From contig JAODUP010000563.1 of the NCBI GenBank assembly GCA_025642065.1, positions 1 to 64,000 of the forward strand: 64,000 nucleotides of DNA. The letters run 5' to 3'. The notes beneath the pieces were generated by a model. That model was not told where the DNA came from and made no database searches. It saw nothing but the letters and a program-made list of their open reading frames with translations. Positions within the stretch are counted from its first letter, which is position 1. Each line of letters opens with the position of its first letter. Shown piece by piece: positions 12,701 through 21,700 of this stretch. Made by a program: the position numbers and the translations under genes. This stretch comes from Paralvinella palmiformis (Eukaryota; Annelida; Polychaeta; Terebellida; Alvinellidae).

Positions 12701-15700
12701 ACTAGACCAAGTCTAAGTCAAGCCAAACTGTATAAACATCACAACAAAACAGCTCTATATATGAAAACTCTGTTGAGCATCTTTTTTATTGAAGAATAGT
12801 CAAATAGAAATATTAATAATTTTTTTAGTTATGTAAACTCCTGTGCATGTCTGTGTGTGCATGTCATACAGTGTGAGAAGCATAGAAACATACAGATATG
12901 TGGGAGAGGGCGGGGGAGGCTTTAATATTTTAAGATTTACCCCTATGCATGTATCAACTTCAGACTACCAACTCCATGCTAAAAATTACATAATATGCAA
13001 AATGACTATTATTATATTTTCTTATAAACCATTAATGGTAATAAAAAAGGTGTAGTTAACTTTTGGTATGTTAAGAAAAGAAATAAAACACTAGATATAT
13101 ACCTAGATACCTTGTCCACTTGTCAATGTTTTCTCCTGCAGTAGTGCGTGCATAATGCCCAGATACTACATAGTCTGCACCAATATCATTCACAGCTTTA
13201 TCAAACAGAGCACCAAATATGATATGTCTGTTATACAAAACATCCAAGCTAGGATTATTCCCTTGCCTGTATTCAGCCAGTACAGGACTACAATGAAAGA
13301 GAAACCAGGAATTATGAAATTCAACAAATGTAGTTTTTTTACAAATAAAAGATAGCACTTTCCATAAGTTTATTAATAGGATGTAGCATATATACTAAGC
13401 AGTGGACCATAAAAAGAATCATTCCTGTTCAGTGCCATAAAAATTAAAGTTAATAAGTTGCAGTGTTATAGAATAATAACAAAATAAAACCAATTTAATT
13501 ATCTAGTTAATCAGTTACCTGTTAAAGATTTCCCACTGATCATCATTCAGTGTTATAACCTTAATTGGGATCTTGAGTATATCACAAATTTTGTGGGCTC
13601 GTTCTTGTTGAATTCTGACAACCTCATCTTCTTCATATCTGTTTCTTAGGAATAATCCAGTAATAAAATTACCTGTTACAAAACCAAAAAAATATCATCT
13701 TGCATGTGTGATTGGACTGTTGCAGCTTATTTAAGGACTAAATGAATCTGATGATCCACTGTCATATTCATAAAAATATTTATCACAAAATACTGATATG
13801 TATGCATTCTTTAAAGGAATACACAGCAATATTTTGCAGTTCTGCTCTATTAAAGCACTTTACTGTAATAAAGATGCTATGATATAATCAATTTGTAGAT
13901 AACTATATTTGAAAAAAATAGTTTATACATCAATTTCAGTACCAAAAATCAAAAAAAGATTTCCCCCATTTCTTACTGGAGGCATCTTATTTATATTTAT
14001 TGGCATATAATGGGAAATCTCTTACATAAGACACCACCATCAGAAACTTAGTGAACTAAAAGCATCAATGTAAATTTCACATTTTATTTTTGATAGCAAA
14101 CACATTTTATACTAACTAGTGTGGGCAAGAATATAAATAGGAGACATCTGAAAGGATAGACTAAAAAATTTTTTTTACACATTCTTCAAACTTTCATCAA
14201 CATTAAAGACACCAAAAAATATTCATTTCAGTGCCTTGATGGAAAGTTTTGTGTGGAAGCATGGATTCGTGCAAATATAACTGTACATAACCATCAATAA
14301 ATATTGACATGGGTAAGTCACAATATTGTGTATATGTCTCTAAAAGAATTCTTATTTAAACTATCTATATATAAATACTAGATTTTTCTTGAGTGAGAAT
14401 AAAATATTATCAATCTACTTCTATCTACTGAGTAGCATGATTGCATGATATGTGTTTATAAAAAGACATCTTATAATGGTGTCTAGAAAAGGTCAAAAAC
14501 TTTTTCATTCATCGGTATATTTATTACAATAACATTTTAACCTTACAAGAACATATTATCATTGTATTGCCAATATCATATTTTCTAGAAATTAGTTATA
14601 ATACATTGTATGAGTATTTCACTTACATTGTATATGTTTTATTTAAATGCATGGATTCATAGTGTTTTTTTAGATATCTCTTTTGGGTCAGAATTTAGTT
14701 GCATCTTTTAAGTGCTTATTCTTCATAATCTTTAGTTGCATGGGTACTTCCTCAGAGTGTCACAGTAACTACAAATTTTAAACATCTAATCTCAGTCATT
14801 ACTCATTAGACTAATTAGCATATGCATATACCTAGATGTAGTAAGATATAAAGAAAGCAGACTTATTTGTATATACATTGAAGCATTTAACTGACTGATC
14901 AGTTCCAAATACAGTATTGAAAGGATATATCTATATAAATTATATTAATTAATATGACTTAAATATAGAAATACATCATTGTTTTAATATATCTCACTTT
15001 AATCTGAACTTGCCCATGACTCAATAAAATGGCAACCAGGGCAGTACACAACTGACTAAAAAGTGTAATACGCATAAAACAATTATTATATTATAAAAAC
15101 ATACAACCCATTGATTTAAATCAGTATATTATTATATATCAATATTGTCTTCATTCAACAGACTTACGAGTGTCTCTTTACTGCTACAGCTTAACAAGAA
15201 CTAAAACCAACAGAACTTACGTTACCAGAAGATATCAAGTCAAATTAGAGAAGATAAGAAATTAGTAATTAAGTGATGATTCCATTTTGTAAAGTAATTC
15301 ATAAATGATTGAAACTGGATTAAAATTATGGGTAGTGATTAGCATTAGTAAGTTGTCATCCTACCTGGATCATTTTGGCTTAAATAAACGAATTTTTTCA
15401 TGTTTATGAGTGAGTTGTGTGTTGCTTGTACCACTGAGGTTTGATATAAAACCTAACTTTCTGAGATGCTAAAATAAAGTATCAGAGCTGTGTAGTGTCC
15501 GAAGTTCATGCGGAACTTGTTACATACCTCTGCTATATATATATACATATTCAAGGAAGAAATATTCAAAGATATCTGCATACTAGCTTTCCAGTTAATA
15601 TATTTGTACATTTGTTTATATAGAACTTATTTTAACAGTTATCTGGCTTTTTTTTAAATATGCTTCCCTGTAAATGAGTGCATTAAAACATGAAATTAAT

Positions 15701-18700
15701 TTGTTCACATTAAATTTCATAAATCTTGAAAAGTATTTGTATATTTTTAAAATAAATTGATAAAAAGATGTGATTAAATTAAATAACAAAACTGAATAAG
15801 TCTTATTAGAAACACTTGGCATTAGAAACATTTAGCATTCTCAACATGCATTAAATCAGTTGTCAGAAAATATGTTTCATAGTTTAAGCCACTAAATAAT
15901 AGGCCAGAGAAAATAGAGTTTTACAATCTATGTTATGCTAACTGTGAAATGATTCAATAAATAATCACAGAAAACCTTTAAAATAACTTATACATAAATA
16001 AAGGGAAATCAAAGGACTGTTTTCAGTGTTGTGAATAGAGTATTACATAAAAGTCAAACTGTCCTTCCAAATAATATCAACTCAGATAAAGATATGGCCC
16101 ATTGTTTTAATAACTTCTTCTGTCAAAAAGTATTAAATATACATAGTGGGTTCCAGTCCAGCACATTATCACAGGATAAACCATTGGTAGAAGAGTCCTG
16201 CATATCCATGATGGATACATTTGAGCCTTTTACAGAGACTGATATTAGACAGTTGCTGAAAAAGTCATCTAATGCTTTCTGTGCAGTTGACCCTATGCCT
16301 ACATGGCTTGTGAAAGATTGTCTGGATGTTCTGATAGACCCAATTACAAATATAGTTAATAAATCATTATCTCTTTGTGTTTTCCCAAGATCCACGAAAG
16401 CTGCCCTTGTAAAACTATTAATAAAAAACCACACTATGAACTGTAATATTCTAAACAATTACAGACCAGTTTCAAATCTTACATTTTTATCTAAAGTTAT
16501 AGAAAGGCAGTTGCTTTCCATCTAAACAAATATTTAATCAATAATAACCTTAACTACAGTCTGCCTATAAAAGCGGTCACAGTACTAAAACAGCCTTGGT
16601 TCAAGTGAAAAATGATATTATAAAAAATGATATTATGATCAAGGTAAGCCAGTAATACTTGTTTTCTTTCAGACCTGTCTGCTGCATTTGACCATAATGT
16701 ACTTTTCTCTAGGTTAAAAGACAGGTTTGGTCTGTCAGGTAAAGTACTTGAATGGTTTAGATCCTATCTGGAACAATGCTTCCAGAGAGTATCTGTTCAT
16801 GGTATTTTATCTGACATTCAGATTTTGTTATCTGGTGTACCACAGGGTTCAGTTCTTGGTCCTCTGGTTTTCACAATGTATACCCGTCCTCTTGGGATAA
16901 TTGTGCAGCAATATGGGGTTAAATATAACTTGTATGCTGACGACACACAGCTGTATATATCACTGGATCCTGACAATGAGTTAAATTTCTCCTCTTCCTT
17001 GAAGAAGTTAGAACATTGTATTGCCGATATTCGGCTATGGATGACTCAAAATCTTCTAAAACTAAATGATAATAAAACAAATATTTTATATTTGGCATCA
17101 CCACATTGTGTTAAATCCCTAAAGACACCAGCATTACAGATGGGTGCATCTTCGATTACCCCTAATGGTTCAGTAAAAAATCTAGGGGTTATTTTTTACC
17201 AATGTATCAACATGCATGAACATCAGTATGCCGAGCTGCCTACTACCATCTTAAGAACATCCACTGTTTAAAAGCATTATTGACACAAAAAGAACTTGTA
17301 ACTGTAGTCCATGCCTTTGTTACATCTCATATAGACTATTGTAACTCCCTGTTATATGGCATATCTGATTATAACATTAATCGCCTTCAGCGAATTCAGA
17401 ATAGTGCAGCTCGCATTGTAACAAATACTAGAAAATATGATCATATCACCCCAATTCTTCAAAAACTACATTGGCTACCTGTTAGACTGCGTATCCATTT
17501 CAAGATTCTGTTAATAACTTATAAATCTATTAATGATATGGTGCCAGAATACCTGTGTGAACTGGTTTCCATTAGAAAGTCATCCCGAAAACTCAGGTCA
17601 TCCAGTCAGATACTATTGCAGGTGCCAGTGTCTCGGCTCAAGTCATATGGTGATTATGCATTTAGTGTTGCAGCCCCCACTTTGTGGAATAGGTTGCCAG
17701 CAAATATTAGAAATGTGTCATCTCTTGAAAATTTTAAATCTCTTCTAAAACCCACCTATTTAATGTTGCTTTCACAGATAAATAATTACAGGGTTTTTAC
17801 AGACATATTATTTGGGGTATTATTATATTACATATTTTTTGTACAGCACCTTTGAATGGCTCCTGCTAGTAAGGGCGCTTTATTAAATATACATTATTAT
17901 TATTAAATGCATGTGTATTTATTACATAGCTAGTATCTAAGCATTTTTGATTATGAGATCTTATCAAAGATTAGGAACTCTTAATTGAATATCCAAAGTA
18001 GAGGTAAGTAACATGTTCAGCTCTGCTTCTAACACCCTGCACCCACAGCACTGTATAATGGCATCTAAGAAAGACATTGTTTTACATTAAACAACATTAC
18101 AAGCATGAAACACATTTATATCTTGTAAGTATATAACAAACAATCTAAACCAAAATGATAATGATGCTAACTCAATATCACATAAGTAGGATGATGCATT
18201 ACTTATGTAAATTACTTTTAACTTTAATCATGTTTCAATTATTTGTGAACTAATTTTAGCTTAATTACTAGTTTCTTACCTTTCATAATTTTACATAGTG
18301 CCTTCTGCAAACAAATACTTCTGCCAGTTCTAGCTTATGTTGAGATGTAGCTGAATGATATCACTTAAAAACCTGCCAAATAAAGACATACTATTCTTTA
18401 TAACAGTTCCCAAGATGTGACAAACAAATAATTCACTCTGAAATAACTATTTTATGCACTGTAAAATCTGAGTGACAAACCTATACCATGTACCTTTTTA
18501 CTATTTGTGATCACAACTGACTGACATATTGGATCTTCCTATTCTCAGGAAGTTTTTTAAACAATAGTCAAACATAAAAGAATGTGAACAGTAGCCTTAT
18601 CAAGATGATATTTTTGATGGCGATTTTAAGTAGATCTCAACAAGGTTCAAACTATTTAGGTGTTTCTCGGTGAGTGGGAAGTTATAATTAATTTGAATTT

Positions 18701-21700
18701 AAAAGATTTCTAGGTATGAAGACCGATTTACTACAGAAATAACTGAAATAATTTAGAAGTGGAACTGACCTGTCACTATCTTCAATTATACTGACAGTGA
18801 CAAGTCTATTGTTTACTTTTCGTTGACAATTCACAATTAAATGAAAATTATAGTCTCAAAAAAGCAAACCTATTGCAGTGATTGTGAAATCCCAACTAAT
18901 GGAAGAATATGTTATAGAAAACATTGTCGTGGGCCAGACGATCATCGAGGAAGACATGTCAGTGGATATCATTGTTAAACTGAATTTGAATATCAATGTA
19001 AAAATCAAATATAAAATCAGAGTAATCCAGAATATGTGTCATAGGGCATTTATAAATGGATTGGTACTGAATCTTGCAATCTTTCAGAAACTAGAACTTA
19101 TTGATTTATTTTATTTTTGTCCCGATCGACCAACCCTAATTTTTGGAAGGAAAATTTCCTGTAAAACAAGTATTCAAAAAACAATGGCTAAATCATATAA
19201 AACTTTGAAACAATCAAAATTTAAATGTATGACTTTTTGTAGTGATTTATATATCATGATTTAAATCAAAGAACTCTGGCTAGAACTACTAAAACGGGGT
19301 ATGTACCAGTGTTTTTGCAGTTAACATTACGGCAACATGTATGAAATATCAGATAAATTTAGGTGGGTATCCTTATATGGCCAAACTTTGTACACAAGTA
19401 AGAATAATATTATAATTCTCACACACATACATCTCCTGGGGGAAATATTATTATCAATAATATACTTACTCCACTGTCAAGAATAATCAATCCAGTGGTG
19501 CCAAATCCCTAAAACCTATCTTACTGCACATGTAGTATAACCTGATTGACTCATCCTATTATCAAGCATGGAAATAATATTAGTGATGGCAATAAATAAT
19601 TTAACTTATTAACCTTGCAGACTATAAATTTAGGCCTATTTAACCTGGAGACACAAAGAATTAAAATTTAACATACCAATGAAATTCAGAGTAGGATACA
19701 TTAATCTTAAACCCTCCATAAAACCAATTACTGGAAGAGAAGAAAGACAGAATATAACAAATGCATTCAAATGATGCAATAACATTTCTATATATGCAGT
19801 GTTCCAGATAACAGACGGGTCTTGGGTCAATGACCTGACAGTGGCAGCCCTGTGACCCAACAGACTGTAGTCTGCTAAGCCAGATATATTAGTTAATTTT
19901 CCATGTACATGGCAATCTTTTCCAGACCATCACCCCTGCAAACCCCCAGACCACTAGGGTCATGCGCTATATTTTTAATCAACCCCTTTTTCTGATGACC
20001 CTCCAATCTCAAATATTATCTGGAACCCTGATATGGTATGTTATTTTCTGAGTTTTAAATCAGGTGTCTGAAAACTGCTAGTCCAGCAATATTTGGATAA
20101 CTTTTTTGATAACTTAATAATGGTAATGATTTTTTTAGATTTATCATAACATGCACATGGATTTAAGAATCATTTATAAATTTGTATAGCATCACAAATA
20201 AAACCTAAATTTTAGTGAAACAGAATGCTTTACACAACTAAAAATAAGTTATGTGTTACACCAAATGAAAAAAAAAACTTTGAATGAAATTAGTGAGTTG
20301 TGATCACATTTAAATAATTGAGCATTGAATAAATAGTAGCATAATTAAATGTGGTCAACTCAAATGTTCAATGTATATTTTGGCAGCTAGGCTTATACAC
20401 ACTAAACTAACTGACCTGAATTTTGGGGAAGAGTAGCCAAACTTAGTTAAGGTTACTGTACTAACCAAATAATGTACATTTAAAGGGATAGTCAACCTTC
20501 ATTTCAAATTTTCAGGACTAATACAGCCATACTAATAAATATCATATTAATAATGTCAAAATGTGTAAACGATAACCCACATATTAAAAAATCCAATTTA
20601 GAGTGCTGAGACCAGAAGCTCCTGAATGCTGACATCATTTCAATGCATCCGATTGACCTAAAGTGTGTAAAGCCCATACAAAAGCATGTAAACAAGTGTG
20701 AGCAAAGAATTATTCCAGAACGCAACTGCATTGTTAAAATTACATCATGAATGCCATACAACCATATCAGTTTGAGCCAGAAGGAAACTGATATTAATGC
20801 TCAAGAGAAACTATAATTTGTGTCAGTATTGAGATTGCCTATGTGACATCAGAACATTTCAGTTTGCTCCTTCCCACCTTTGAATCTGGCTCATGGTGCA
20901 GTCGTAATGGCAGCCCTCCAGTAATTTGGATTATTTCCCTATATCTATGATATCAGGTATATTTCATGATTATTATTGTAGAATTTTTGGTTACTGTTCT
21001 AAGTATTACATATTTAAAAAATATTTTCTATGGGTGGACTGTCCCTTTAATATAGGGTTTTACTAGCAGTAGCTATTGAAAGGCACTGTACAGTGATAAC
21101 CCAAATGTGATCTATCTTGAACAATCAGTACTATTTACAAAAGAAAGCAACTCTGAACATATCTAATCTTTTCAAGAAATGACACACTTCTAATCACTAC
21201 AGAAAACAGCTTTGCTAAATACACAATTGCCATGAATTGAGCTCCAAGTCAAACAACAAACATCAGGTATATAATTCTCAGAATTTTCCCCAAAAATTTA
21301 AATACATTTAAATACACAGATACTCTAAATAAATACTATTCTACATGTCAGACTGGCCACCTCTCAGGTTGTGGCTTACAACATGAAGAAGTAGAGCATA
21401 TGCCAGGGGAAACGGACAATGTTGACTTGTCCATGAATAACACAGAGTTAATAAAAGAGATGTGGTGCAGCTGTGAATGTAGCATCCATACACCAAATAT
21501 CTGAAGCAGGTCCTCGGTGGCAATGATAACAATACATTCATCAGCTTCTGGCACACTGTCATAATGAAGGAAGTCAATTTCATCTTTAGATTTAGTAATT
21601 ATAACTTCAATGTGGACTTCAGTTTGGAGCTGAATATTATGACATTTTGGCATGATTTATATCTGAAAAAAATTCAGGACTAATTGTTCATTATTTTAAT

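Noticed and set aside
18280..18304. A 25-base segment with acceptor and donor that could encode KALCKIMK and looked like a TRMU exon
   Set aside because: Exon 1 at 22997-23084 joins exon 2 directly with perfect phase and family length. Including these 25 bases would shift the frame into a stop.
18878..19264. 128-codon open frame on the plus strand
   Set aside because: It starts at GTG and overlaps the repeat in another frame than the conserved Cys/His motif; taken as a chance frame.
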